Assembly (NCBI RefSeq): GCF_014145665.1
Contig: NZ_JACHTD010000001.1
Span: forward strand, 372,001-436,000
DNA from: Myroides sp. NP-2
GTDB taxonomy: Bacteria > Bacteroidota > Bacteroidia > Flavobacteriales > Flavobacteriaceae
DNA: 64,000 nt
Direction: 5' to 3'
Shown here one piece after another: positions 34,685 through 43,651 of the stretch. The notes below the pieces were generated by a model. That model had not been told where the DNA came from, searched no databases, and saw only the letters and a program-made list of their open reading frames with translations. Within the stretch, counting starts at the first letter, position 1. The number at the start of each line of letters is the position of its first letter. A program made the position numbers and the translations under genes.

Positions 34685-35767
34685 ATGTCAACAAAGCAGC
34701 AAAAAATAGAGACTTTTGATCCGTCTCAACCAGGGTTAGCAGATGCAACAATCTACGGATTACCTTTTACAGCAGAAGAAAGTGAAATTATTGTGGTTCC
34801 AGTTCCATGGGAAGTAACGGTAAGTTACGGAGCGGGTGCATCAGAAGGACCGCAAGCAATTTTAGAAGCTTCTTATCAAGTAGATTTGTTACATCAAAAA
34901 TATCCAGAACTGTGGAAGTTAGGAATCTATTTTGATGAAGCACCTGCCCATTGGCAAGAGCAAAGTGCCAAATATAAAGCAATGGCACAACCAATCATCG
35001 AAGCATTAGAAAATGGAGAAAATTTAGAAGATCACCCTGCTTTACAAGCGAGTTTAGCTACGATTAATCAGGTTTGTGACACCCTGCACAAAGAAGTAGA
35101 AGCTAAAGTTGCAAATTGGATGAGTCAAGGAAAACGCGTGGTCCTATTAGGAGGAGATCACAGTACGCCATTTGGCTATTACAATGCCGTAGCAAAACAC
35201 CATGAGTCATTTGGAATTTTACACTTTGATGCACATATGGATTTAAGAGACGCTTACGAAGGATTTACCTATTCCCATGCTTCGATTATGTTCAATACTT
35301 TGAAATTGCCTCAAGTAGAAAAAATTGTTCAAGTGGGAATCCGCGATTTCTGTGAACAAGAAGTTGAGGTTGTGAAAGCCTCAGGTCGCGTTTTGGTACA
35401 TACGGATGCAGATTTGAAAAAAGACGAATTTGAAGGTATGAGCTGGAAAGATAAATGTGACCAAATCATTGCTTCTCTACCGCAAAAAGTAGTGATTAGC
35501 TTTGATATTGATGCTTTGTTACCTTGGTACTGCCCCAATACAGGAACGCCCGTGCCAGGTGGTTTGACCTTTGAACAAGCAACTTATTTAATCACGAGAC
35601 TTTCTGAAACCAATAAAGAAATCATCGGAATGGATTTAGTAGAGGTTGCACCAGGAGAAGACGATTGGGACGGAAACGTTGGCGCACGACTTTTGTTCCA
35701 CATGTGTGGGGCATTTGCTAAATCCCAAGGATTGACCGTTGGAAAGGAATTAACGTTTGAAAAATAA
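34685..35767 (+). CDS. Ureohydrolase (arginase/agmatinase/formimidoylglutamase) family enzyme
   Basis: A 360-residue binuclear-manganese hydrolase. The metal motifs are intact: GGDHS, DAHMDLRD and SFDIDALLP, then TGTPVPGGL. The extra N-terminal about 60 residues and the long helical insert (ALENGENLEDHPALQASLAT) are usual in the bacteroidote subgroup. The substrate cannot be told: arginine, agmatine, formimidoylglutamate or another guanidine or amide. Its place between kynU and kmo makes a role beside tryptophan breakdown possible but unproven. The ATG at 34685 is chosen because the longer frame would begin inside the promoter element. Confidence 0.85.
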   Translation: MSTKQQKIETFDPSQPGLADATIYGLPFTAEESEIIVVPVPWEVTVSYGAGASEGPQAILEASYQVDLLHQKYPELWKLGIYFDEAPAHWQEQSAKYKAMAQPIIEALENGENLEDHPALQASLATINQVCDTLHKEVEAKVANWMSQGKRVVLLGGDHSTPFGYYNAVAKHHESFGILHFDAHMDLRDAYEGFTYSHASIMFNTLKLPQVEKIVQVGIRDFCEQEVEVVKASGRVLVHTDADLKKDEFEGMSWKDKCDQIIASLPQKVVISFDIDALLPWYCPNTGTPVPGGLTFEQATYLITRLSETNKEIIGMDLVEVAPGEDDWDGNVGARLLFHMCGAFAKSQGLTVGKELTFEK

Positions 35768-35769
35768 TA

Positions 35770-35801
35770 TAATAATCCCTTGAAAAAGGGATTATTTTTT
35801 T
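35770..35801 (+). terminator. Terminator after the ureohydrolase gene
   Basis: The stem AATAATCCCTT/AAGGGATTATT with a 4-base loop is followed by T8. The T-run overlaps the stop codon of the small minus-strand gene. Confidence 0.85.
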
Positions 35802-35953
35802 TGACCCTCTTTCAAAACCAGATTGAGTAAGGTTAAAAGTATTGCCAGTGTAAGTAAACTATACACAAGCAATCCTTCAAAATAAAAGATGAACTGACAG
35901 ATATACCAACAGCCAGTCAGTATAGTAACGATGATCCAAATTAAGTTTTTCAT
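35792..35953 (-). CDS. Small two-span membrane protein
   Basis: A 53-residue frame from an ATG at 35953, too short for routine ORF tracks. The product has two hydrophobic helices (LIWIIVTILTGCWYICQFIF and LVYSLLTLAILLTLLNLVL) and the basic tail KEGQKK. Composition and the tight fit between the terminator and the kmo leader support a real gene. The function is unknown. Confidence 0.55.
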   Translation of the reverse strand: MKNLIWIIVTILTGCWYICQFIFYFEGLLVYSLLTLAILLTLLNLVLKEGQKK

Positions 35954-36061
35954 TATTGTTAAGAGTGTGGTTTAAAGTTAATCGTTAATCGATAGAGCTA
36001 AAAACACTAATCAAATATTAATTAGGTAATTAAATTAAATATTCAAATATTTAAGAGGAGT

Positions 36062-37408
36062 ATGGGGAAAAGTATTGCAATTGTAGGAAGCGGTTTAGTA
36101 GGAACGGTGTTGGCCATTGCATTAAAACAACAAGGACACCAAGTTTTTGTTTATGAAAAAGGAGATGATATTCGCACGCTTGATTTCTCGGGACGGTCGA
36201 TTAATTTAGCACTTTCTGCACGAGGCTGGAAGATGTTGAATCGCGTGGGCTTAGAGGAAAAGATTCGTCAATTTGGAATTCCAATGTATCAACGCGCTAT
36301 TCATCATTTAACGAAAGAAGAGAAGCAACCCTATGGAATTCACGGAGAAGCAATTTGGGCAGTTTCCCGTGGTGGATTAAATAAGAAACTCGTTGAGTGG
36401 GCGGAAGAAGTAGGCGTGGAGTTTGTTTTTAATACGCCTATTTGGAGTGTAGATAGTAAAAGAGGAATCCTTTATACGAGTGAACAGGAACAACAAGAGT
36501 GGAGAGCCATTACACATGATGTGATCTTTGGTGCCGATGGTGCGTATTCCAAGGTGAGAAGTAGCCTGCAAAGACGCAGTCGATTTGAGTACCAACAATC
36601 GTATTTACCTATTGCGTATAAAGAACTTGTTATTCCTGCTAAAAATGAAGGCGGATTTGCGATAAATGAAAACTCCTTTCACATTTGGCCTAGAAAAGAC
36701 TTTATGCTCATCGCTTTACCTAATATGGATGGTTCGTTTACTTGCACACTGTTTATGCCTTATACAGGAGAAGTGTCTTTTGATTCTATCAAGACGGATA
36801 CCGAAGTTACTGCGTTTTTTGACGCATATTTTCCCGATGCTTTGCAGCTAATGCCAGATTTAGTGGAGCTATATGCGGCTAATCCGGTTAATTCCCTGGT
36901 AACAACGACTTGTTTCCCGTGGGTGTATAAAGATAAAGTAGCGCTCATTGGAGATGCAGCTCATGCAGTAGTTCCTTTTTATGGACAAGGATTGAATGCC
37001 GGTTTAGAAGATGTCAACGTATTGTTAGATTGTTTGGCCGCTCATCCACAGGATTGGGAAGGAGCACTTGATGACTATCAACATGCGCGAAAAGTCAATG
37101 CTGATGCAATTGCAGAACTTTCGTATCGCAATTTTAGAGAAATGAGTGAACTGACGGCGAACCCGATGTTTTTACTGCGCAAAAAGATAGAAAGTGCCTT
37201 TGCAAAAAAATACCCTGATCTATGGTTGCCACTATATGACCGTGTAACCTTTAGCGAGGGAAGTTACCAAGAAGCACTAGCTATCGGAGATCAACAAGCC
37301 CAAATCATGGATGTTATTATGGCAATGACAGCTATCGAAGAAAAATGGGATAGTCCAGAAATAGAAGAGAAAATAAAACAACTGATAAAAGAAAATAGAG
37401 GATTTTAA
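36062..37408 (+). CDS. kmo: Kynurenine 3-monooxygenase
   Basis: A 448-residue FAD-dependent hydroxylase that makes 3-hydroxykynurenine, the preferred substrate of KynU. The N-terminal dinucleotide fold has IVGSGLVGTVLAIAL with a GxGxxG core, and SGRSINLALSARGW carries family residues. GDAAHAVVPFYGQGLNAGLEDV is the second FAD motif. The C-terminal helix that anchors eukaryotic KMO in membranes is absent or short here. A strong bidirectional hairpin overlaps its stop codon. Confidence 0.94.
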   Translation: MGKSIAIVGSGLVGTVLAIALKQQGHQVFVYEKGDDIRTLDFSGRSINLALSARGWKMLNRVGLEEKIRQFGIPMYQRAIHHLTKEEKQPYGIHGEAIWAVSRGGLNKKLVEWAEEVGVEFVFNTPIWSVDSKRGILYTSEQEQQEWRAITHDVIFGADGAYSKVRSSLQRRSRFEYQQSYLPIAYKELVIPAKNEGGFAINENSFHIWPRKDFMLIALPNMDGSFTCTLFMPYTGEVSFDSIKTDTEVTAFFDAYFPDALQLMPDLVELYAANPVNSLVTTTCFPWVYKDKVALIGDAAHAVVPFYGQGLNAGLEDVNVLLDCLAAHPQDWEGALDDYQHARKVNADAIAELSYRNFREMSELTANPMFLLRKKIESAFAKKYPDLWLPLYDRVTFSEGSYQEALAIGDQQAQIMDVIMAMTAIEEKWDSPEIEEKIKQLIKENRGF

Positions 37409-37420
37409 TCCTCTATTTTC
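37391..37420. terminator. Bidirectional terminator overlapping the kmo stop codon
   Basis: A perfect 14-bp stem GAAAATAGAGGATT/AATCCTCTATTTTC includes the last codons and stop of kmo and the last codons of the convergent ATPase gene. Confidence 0.8.
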
Positions 37421-38975
37421 GTTTTCTAGTAGACGATGTTTTCGTCGTTTTAGTTGATCGAGATGACGTATTCGATCCATTCATTACTTTGCTAAGTAAA
37501 CTAAAGGCTCCTTTGATGAAAGTTGCGCTTGTTACAACTTTTAAGATGCTTTTAGTTAGTGTATTGTCTTCTTTCTTTGTTTTGGCCGTCGACGTATTTT
37601 TAGGAGAATCGCTTGGTTCACTCGTGGGAACAGTGCGTTTTTCTAATTTTTCAAAGGCACTTTCCCGATTGACAGTCTCGTTGTACTTTTTGACCAATTT
37701 GGACTGTGACAGTATGCCTTCAATTTCGACTTCTGTCAATATATCCATGCGACTCATTGGTGCGCGTAAGGTGCAAACGACTAAAGGTGTAGGGATTCCC
37801 TTTTCATTTAAAGCCGTTACTAGGGCTTCTCCTGTTCCCAATTGAGTGATGATCTCATTGGTAGTGTAATATGATGTAGAAGGGAAGTTTTCCGACGCCG
37901 CTTTAATCGCTTTTCTGTCTTTTTCGGTGAAGGCACGCAGGGCATGTTGGATTTTTAATCCTAGTTGAGCCAATACACCATTGGGAATGTCCGTTGGATT
38001 TTGGGTAATGAAGTATATACCAACCCCTTTAGAGCGAATTAACTTAACAATGGTTTCAATTTGACTTAACAATGCCTTACTAGCTTCGTTGAAGATGAGG
38101 TGAGCTTCATCAATAAAAATAACCAATTCTGGCTGTCCGCTATCTCCTTGTTCCGGTAGTTGATTGTAGACTTGGGTCAAGAGGTTTAGCATAAAAGTCG
38201 AGAATAGTTTGGGCTTATCCTGAATATCGGTTAAGCGCACAATGTTGACAAAACCCTTACCAGTTTCGTCATAGCGCATTAAATCGCCCACGTCAAAAGA
38301 GGGTTCTCCGAAGAATAATGCGGCACCTTGCTGTTCTAATTCGATCACTTTTCTCAGTATTGCATTGGTAGAAGCAGGAGAAATGCGACCGTATTCGTTT
38401 TCAATTTCCTCTTTTCCTTCATTTGTTAGGTATTGTAGAAGCTTTTTAAAGTCCTTTAAATCGAGGAGTTCTAACTGGTGATCGCTGGCAAATTTGAACA
38501 ATAAAGCAACAATCCCTCCTTGGGTGTCGTTTAATTCGAGGATACGACTGAGCAAAATAGGGCCGAATTCGGCTATTGTAGTGCGTAAACGCACGCCGTT
38601 TTGATGAGAAATAGTCATCAATTCAACGGGAAAAGCACTTGGTTCAAAGGGTAGATTCATTTGTGCATGGCGATTATTGATGAAATCATTCGCCACCCCC
38701 GCTTGGGCAATCCCACTAAAATCCCCTTTTATGTCCATCATCAGCACGGGAATCCCTTTGCTCGATAATTGTTCGGAGAGAACCTGGATGGTTTTGGTCT
38801 TACCCGTTCCCGTTGCACCAGCGATCAAACCGTGGCGGTTTAAGGTTTTGAGCGGAATGTTGATAAACGTATCAGCGACAATGTTTTGATCCAAATTAGC
38901 ACAGCCAATGGTAATAAAATCACTTTTATGAGTATAACCATTAATGATGTCAGTTTTGAAATTTTCTAGGCTCAT
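37413..38975 (-). CDS. HerA-like / DUF853 ATPase
   Basis: A 520-residue P-loop ATPase of the FtsK-HerA clan. Walker A is GATGTGKTKT (about 53-62), Walker B is LVIFIDEAHLIF in the middle, and FITQNPTDIPNGVL lies in the sensor region. The C-terminal 90 residues are low-complexity Ser/Thr/Lys-rich (KTKKEDNTLTKSI, then SSRSTKTTKTSSTRKRK), suggesting nucleic-acid contact. The biological role of this family is not known. No NurA partner is nearby. Monocistronic. Confidence 0.85.
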   Translation of the reverse strand: MSLENFKTDIINGYTHKSDFITIGCANLDQNIVADTFINIPLKTLNRHGLIAGATGTGKTKTIQVLSEQLSSKGIPVLMMDIKGDFSGIAQAGVANDFINNRHAQMNLPFEPSAFPVELMTISHQNGVRLRTTIAEFGPILLSRILELNDTQGGIVALLFKFASDHQLELLDLKDFKKLLQYLTNEGKEEIENEYGRISPASTNAILRKVIELEQQGAALFFGEPSFDVGDLMRYDETGKGFVNIVRLTDIQDKPKLFSTFMLNLLTQVYNQLPEQGDSGQPELVIFIDEAHLIFNEASKALLSQIETIVKLIRSKGVGIYFITQNPTDIPNGVLAQLGLKIQHALRAFTEKDRKAIKAASENFPSTSYYTTNEIITQLGTGEALVTALNEKGIPTPLVVCTLRAPMSRMDILTEVEIEGILSQSKLVKKYNETVNRESAFEKLEKRTVPTSEPSDSPKNTSTAKTKKEDNTLTKSILKVVTSATFIKGAFSLLSKVMNGSNTSSRSTKTTKTSSTRKRK

Positions 38976-39311
38976 TTTGTATATTTTATATAATTAAAGA
39001 GGAATATTAGTCAAATAGTCAAGTAAATATGTATAAATATTAAGATTATTAAATGTTAAATATGGTCTATACGGTGAAATAAAGATAGTAAAATTCAACA
39101 AGACTTATTATCTTTACCACTGCTTACTTTTTTTCTAATGTTAAGGTAAGTATAAAATATTCTTGTGTTAAGTCAAGGTTAGCTTATTTTAAAAAAATGG
39201 ATTTTAATTTTTTTATTTCATCTAAAAACATAAATTTGCGACACTGATGACTTTAAAAAGTGAAAAAAGTAATAAGTAATAATTGAAAAAAAAGAATTAA
39301 ATTTTAAAAAG
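38976..39311 (+). promoter_or_regulatory. Promoter region of the exbB operon
   Basis: An AT-rich 336-base region. TAAATTTG at 39231-39238 fits the -7 consensus and lies about 70 bases before the exbB ATG. The -33 element is unclear in a T-rich run. No Fur-like palindrome was recognised. Nothing else was seen. Confidence 0.5.
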
Positions 39312-40148
39312 ATGACAAACGTATCAAACGAATCAGTTGAAAAAGTAGGGTCAAGCTCAGGAGCAAGTAGATTATTTGCATCGTTAGCTGTAGTATTATG
39401 TATTGTTTTTGGTTATATCATTTGGGAATTCGTGATGGGTAATCCAGCGAACTTCGAAAATGGTGATCCAGCAGGGCACCCACTACCAGGTAACTTTATG
39501 GGAATGGTTTATAAAGGAGGTCCTGTAGTTGCTGTGTTAATTGGTTTATTAACTATGACAATTGTTTTCTCAATCGAGAGATTTTTAGTGATTTCTAAAG
39601 CTTCAGGAAAAGGAGATGTTGGGAAATTCGTAAAAGAAATCCAAGTTTCAATTAATGAAGGAAGAATCGAAGAAGCTATGGAAGCTTGTGATACTCAAAA
39701 AGGATCAGTAGCTAACGTTGTTAGAGCTGGATTAGTGAAGTATCAACAAATGAAAAAAGAAGGATACAATAGCGAAGAAGCTACAGAAGCTATCCAAAAA
39801 GAAATCGAAGAAGCTACAACGCTTGAAATGCCAATGTTAGAGAAAAACATGATCGTATTGGCTACGTTAGTATCTATCGGTACATTATGTGGATTATTAG
39901 GTACAGTAACAGGGATGATCAAAGCGTTCTCGGCTTTAGCTACATCTGGTACTCCTGACTCTGCAGCATTAGCAACAGGTATTTCTGAGGCGTTAGTGTG
40001 TACTGCAACAGGTATTGGTACTTCAACATTAGCGATTGTAATGTATAACTCATTTACTACAAAAATTGATAGATTAACTTATTCAATTGATGAGGCTGGA
40101 TTTGCTATTACTCAAGCATACAGAAGATTCAAAGGATTAGTAAAATAA
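39312..40148 (+). CDS. exbB: ExbB/TolQ/MotA-family proton channel protein
   Basis: A 278-residue inner-membrane protein with an N-terminal span (LFASLAVVLCIVFGYIIWEF), a second near 75 (VVAVLIGLLTMTIVFSIERF) and a C-terminal pair ending TGIGTSTLAIVMYNSF. MLEKNMIVLATLVSIGTLCGLLGTV is the family core. It forms, with ExbD, the proton-driven motor that powers TonB for uptake through outer-membrane receptors. It is first of exbB-exbD-exbD-tonB. Confidence 0.92.
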   Translation: MTNVSNESVEKVGSSSGASRLFASLAVVLCIVFGYIIWEFVMGNPANFENGDPAGHPLPGNFMGMVYKGGPVVAVLIGLLTMTIVFSIERFLVISKASGKGDVGKFVKEIQVSINEGRIEEAMEACDTQKGSVANVVRAGLVKYQQMKKEGYNSEEATEAIQKEIEEATTLEMPMLEKNMIVLATLVSIGTLCGLLGTVTGMIKAFSALATSGTPDSAALATGISEALVCTATGIGTSTLAIVMYNSFTTKIDRLTYSIDEAGFAITQAYRRFKGLVK

Positions 40149-40209
40149 TTTTAGAATAAGTATTAATATCTTATATTGAAAGATATAGGAGCTTTAAAAG
40201 AATTTATCA

Positions 40210-40839
40210 ATGGCTAAAGGTAAAATGAAAAAGAAGAGTATGAGCGTAGATATGACCGCAATGTGTGACGTGTCATTCTTACTCTTAACATTCTTCGTAT
40301 TAACATCGACAGCAAAGCTTCCGGAGCCATTACCAGTAGATACACCCAATTCAACCGTTCAAACGAAGTTGCCAGAAAGTAACTTAGCAACAGTTACAAT
40401 TGGAGGAGAACCAGGTAAAGAAAAGGTTTTCTTCGGAGTTTTAGGTAAAGAAGATCGTATTGCTACGCTTGAAAAAATGGGTGGTCGTTATCAGATAGAG
40501 TTTAATGATAAAGAAAAAGAAGTATTTGCTTATACTGAAGGTATCGGAACTCCTATTAACGAATTGAAGAAATTTTTAAATCTACCTGCAGATGTTAGAA
40601 ACAAAGTTGGTGCAGACCAACCAGGTATTCCAACAGATTCTGTAAATAATCAATTAAAAGATTGGGTAGAGATGGCACGTATTGTTGCAAAAGAAAATAA
40701 TAACAAAGTGTTAGACGTTGCAATTAAGGGAGATGCTGAGGCAAATTACCCTGCAGTGAAAAACGTTATCGATATCTTACAAGAGCAACGCGTAAATAGA
40801 TTCTTCTTAGTTACAGGACTTAGAAACGAAGATTTTTAA
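40210..40839 (+). CDS. exbD: ExbD/TolR-family protein 1
   Basis: A 209-residue protein with one N-terminal span; the channel aspartate is in VDMTAMCDVSFLLLTFFVL (residues about 14-32). The periplasmic part is longer than in E. coli ExbD. It works with ExbB. Two ExbD paralogues in a row are usual for Bacteroidota. Confidence 0.92.
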   Translation: MAKGKMKKKSMSVDMTAMCDVSFLLLTFFVLTSTAKLPEPLPVDTPNSTVQTKLPESNLATVTIGGEPGKEKVFFGVLGKEDRIATLEKMGGRYQIEFNDKEKEVFAYTEGIGTPINELKKFLNLPADVRNKVGADQPGIPTDSVNNQLKDWVEMARIVAKENNNKVLDVAIKGDAEANYPAVKNVIDILQEQRVNRFFLVTGLRNEDF

Positions 40840-40861
40840 TCATTAAAAAATTAAACTGTAA

Positions 40862-41407
40862 ATGGCTGAATTAAATACAGGCGGCGGAGGCAATAAGGAC
40901 AAAAAAGTAAGAAGTAAGAAACAAAATGCCGGAGTAGATTTAACTGCGATGGTGGATTTGGCCTTCTTATTGATTACGTTCTTTATGTTGACAACATCTA
41001 TGAATAAGCCTCAGTCAATGAATCTTGCAATGCCAGACAAGGATGCGGATACTGAAATTGAGGAAGAAAAAACAAAAGTAGATGAGAACCGTACAATGAC
41101 CATACTGATTGGCGGGGATAACAAACTGAAATGGTATATGGGGATGGTTAACAACCCATTAGAAGAACCAACAGATCAAACCTATGGAAAAGAGGGAATT
41201 CGCCAAGTCTTGTTAGAAAAAGACAAAGCGGCTTTAGCTTATTCGCAAAAAGCGGATCAAGGATTGATCGTAATCATCAGAGCAAGTGAAAAAGCTACAT
41301 ATCGCAACTTAGTTGATATTTTAGATGAGATGGCTATCTCAGGTATTAAATCATATGCACTAGTAGATATCACGCCTGAAGATTTAGAAATATTAGGTGA
41401 GAAGTAG
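40862..41407 (+). CDS. exbD: ExbD/TolR-family protein 2
   Basis: A 181-residue paralogue of the preceding gene. The N-terminus GGGGNKDKKVRSKKQNA is basic and cytoplasmic. The single span carries the channel Asp in VDLTAMVDLAFLLITFFML. The C-terminal periplasmic domain ends SGIKSYALVDITPEDLE. It follows exbD1 by 22 bases. Confidence 0.92.
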   Translation: MAELNTGGGGNKDKKVRSKKQNAGVDLTAMVDLAFLLITFFMLTTSMNKPQSMNLAMPDKDADTEIEEEKTKVDENRTMTILIGGDNKLKWYMGMVNNPLEEPTDQTYGKEGIRQVLLEKDKAALAYSQKADQGLIVIIRASEKATYRNLVDILDEMAISGIKSYALVDITPEDLEILGEK

Positions 41408-41433
41408 TTAACGTTCTGAGAAATTAAGAAATT

Positions 41434-42288
41434 ATGTCAAAATTAAATATCTTTAAAAAGGATTGGGTTGATATTATCTTCGAAGGACGTAACAAGTCTT
41501 ACGGAGCATATCAATTGCGATCTGAAAACCCAAAAGTGACAACCGTAGCGTTGTTTTCAGGTATTGCTTTGTTCGGTTTAGCATTGGTTTCACCTATGTT
41601 AATCGATATGGCAAAGGGAACTTTTGGAAATAATAAGGTGGATAAGTTGGATAAAGTTATCGAAATGGAAAATATCAATTTACCAGATAACACACCACCC
41701 CCTCCACCACCACCACCTGAGGATGTGCCACCACCACCGCCACCACCACCAGCAGATGAGGTTAAATCAATAAACGATACAAAAAAGTTTACTGAACCAG
41801 AAATTGCGAAAAAGGAGGAAGTGAAAGAAGAAATCGCTAAACAAGAGGACTTCAAAGATGCTGAGGTAGGGAAAAAGGACATGAAAGGGGATAAGGACAA
41901 AGGGGAAATCAAAATCACCGAGAAAACCGGAGAAGCTGACAAAGGAACAGGTTCAGGAGGCGATGGAGATGGAAACGAAGTTTTCATTGCTGTACAAGTA
42001 CCTGCTGAATACCCTGGAGGAATGCAAGCGTTTAATAAACAATTTATTCAGCGTTTTAGAACTCCAGAAATTGATTCAGGTGTGAAGTCAATCCGTGTTA
42101 TCGTAATGTTTATCGTTGAAAAAGACGGTTCATTAACGGATATCAAAGTAGTACGTGACCCAGGTTACGGTGCTGGAAAAGAAGCAGTACGCGTATTGTC
42201 TAATATGCCGAAGTGGAAACCAGCTGTACAAAATGGTAAAACAGTTCGATCTCAGTTTACATTACCAATTACAATTCAAGTTCAATAG
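41434..42288 (+). CDS. tonB: TonB-family energy transducer
   Basis: A 284-residue periplasm-spanning protein. It has the N-terminal KDWVDIIFEGRNKSYGAYQLR sequence typical of flavobacterial TonB, then a membrane span (VALFSGIALFGLALVSPML). The proline-rich section around 87-109 has two runs of eight prolines separated by EDV. A charged Lys/Glu linker and the C-terminal TonB domain (YPGGMQAFNKQF to SQFTLPITIQVQ) follow. It transfers ExbBD energy to outer-membrane receptors. Confidence 0.93.
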   Translation: MSKLNIFKKDWVDIIFEGRNKSYGAYQLRSENPKVTTVALFSGIALFGLALVSPMLIDMAKGTFGNNKVDKLDKVIEMENINLPDNTPPPPPPPPEDVPPPPPPPPADEVKSINDTKKFTEPEIAKKEEVKEEIAKQEDFKDAEVGKKDMKGDKDKGEIKITEKTGEADKGTGSGGDGDGNEVFIAVQVPAEYPGGMQAFNKQFIQRFRTPEIDSGVKSIRVIVMFIVEKDGSLTDIKVVRDPGYGAGKEAVRVLSNMPKWKPAVQNGKTVRSQFTLPITIQVQ

Positions 42289-42290
42289 TA

Positions 42291-42518
42291 ATGTTTAACA
42301 ATAATTTTAAACAAAAATCGCTTTTACAGCGATTTTTGTTCTTTTTTGGACTATTGTTTTTTCTGCTCTATTTGTTTTGTGGTATCGCTTTGATTGTAAA
42401 TAAATCCATACCCTTTCAAATGGAAGATTCGCACCGAATCTTATTCGGTATCGTATTAATAGTCTATGGTTTTTTTAGGTTCTACCGATTGTGGAATACT
42501 AATATGGGAAAAGATTAA
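42291..42518 (+). CDS. Small membrane protein downstream of tonB
   Basis: A 75-residue protein with two hydrophobic helices (FLFFFGLLFFLLYLFCGIAL and ILFGIVLIVYGFFRFYRLW). It starts 2 bases after the tonB stop. A perfect 11-bp hairpin followed by a T-run lies within its codons 8-16, so most tonB transcripts may stop before it. The function is unknown. It often sits between tonB and a PstS-like gene in flavobacteria, from general memory of such loci. Confidence 0.7.
   Translation: MFNNNFKQKSLLQRFLFFFGLLFFLLYLFCGIALIVNKSIPFQMEDSHRILFGIVLIVYGFFRFYRLWNTNMGKD
42312..42346 (+). terminator. Intrinsic terminator inside the next reading frame
   Basis: An 11-bp stem CAAAAATCGCT/AGCGATTTTTG with loop TTTAC is followed by TTCTTTTTT. 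It lies inside the small gene that follows tonB. Confidence 0.75.
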
Positions 42519-42519
42519 A

Positions 42520-42550
42520 AAAAAGCTTCGAATCACTCGAAGCTTTTTTT
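42520..42550 (+). terminator. Terminator after the small membrane protein gene
   Basis: The stem AAGCTTCGA/TCGAAGCTT with a 6-base loop lies within A and T runs. Confidence 0.85.
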
Positions 42551-42662
42551 ATTGTCTGCAATTTATGTTAAAAACTACTTTTATTTTTTGCTTCTTACAA
42601 AGAATATCTATCTTAGACGAAAGATAATGAGCGTACTAGGTTGTGCTCTAAATTTGTTTTAT

Positions 42663-43616
42663 ATGATTCGAAGAAAAAGCGCCGCTAGAATAGGTATTTT
42701 AGTTGGTGTTTTAGCAACAAGTAGTTTGTTCTTTCAATGTAAGGATAAGCATACGCCATCAAACGAAGCTGGTAGTGAACCTGCAACGCAAGAAGAAACT
42801 TTACTCAGTGGTACACTCACACTTGGAGTGGATGAGTCCGTTTTTCCAATCGTTGAAGATGTAGCGATTCTTTACGAAAACGAGTACAAACGCGCCAAAC
42901 TACATTTGCTACCAAAGTCAGAACGAGAAGTGATTCAGCTATTGCTATCCGACTCTATTCGCGTGGCTGTGTTGCCTCGTATGATGAATGCTGAAGAATT
43001 GAAACATTACGAAGGCGTAGTTGCACCTAAACAAACCCATTTTGCTAGCGATGCAATCGTATTTGTGACCAACAAATCAGCTACTGATTCTATCGTCGAC
43101 TATCAAAATATTTTAAAACAAATTGAACACGGAGGTGCAAAAGACACCGATTCTTTTTTAGTGTTTGACAATTACAATTCTAGCGTTTCTTCCGCATTTC
43201 GCCAGGCCACTGGTTTTGATTCTTTTCCAAAAGATTATGCCTACTTCCTCAATACAACAGAAGAGGTAATTGATTATGTGGTGAAGAACCCAAAAGCAAT
43301 TGGGGTTATTGGTCTGAATTGGTTGACACAACCTACTAAAGCAATTCAAAAACACATCGACCAGGTAAAAGTATTAGCCGTAAAAAATCCTAAAGATGCT
43401 CACTATTATAAACCCAGTCAGAACAATATTGCAGAAGGTACTTATCCGTTAATTCGTAAATTGTACGTTTGGGATATGCAAGGAAAAAATGGACTAGGAA
43501 CAGGTTTTGCCTCATATATCGCCGGCTATAAAGGACAACGCGTGGTCTTAAAATCGGGATTATTCCCTTTCAATACACCACCAAGAGAAATCGTGGTAAC
43601 CAAAGAAATTAAATAA
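42663..43616 (+). CDS. PstS-like substrate-binding lipoprotein
   Basis: A 317-residue lipoprotein from the ATG at 42663: basic start MIRRKSAARIGILVG, then SSLFFQC with the probable lipid Cys25. The mature part resembles phosphate-binding PstS-type proteins (TLTLGVDESVFPIVEDVAIL, then SYYNSS-like FDNYNSSVSSAFRQATGF, then PLIRKLYVW). In Bacteroidota such genes follow exbBD-tonB and are not linked to pstCAB, so the role may differ from phosphate import. An upstream ATG at 42627 is an alternative start. Confidence 0.75.
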   Translation: MIRRKSAARIGILVGVLATSSLFFQCKDKHTPSNEAGSEPATQEETLLSGTLTLGVDESVFPIVEDVAILYENEYKRAKLHLLPKSEREVIQLLLSDSIRVAVLPRMMNAEELKHYEGVVAPKQTHFASDAIVFVTNKSATDSIVDYQNILKQIEHGGAKDTDSFLVFDNYNSSVSSAFRQATGFDSFPKDYAYFLNTTEEVIDYVVKNPKAIGVIGLNWLTQPTKAIQKHIDQVKVLAVKNPKDAHYYKPSQNNIAEGTYPLIRKLYVWDMQGKNGLGTGFASYIAGYKGQRVVLKSGLFPFNTPPREIVVTKEIK

Positions 43617-43651
43617 ACACACATATACTTATAAAACAATAACGATATATT

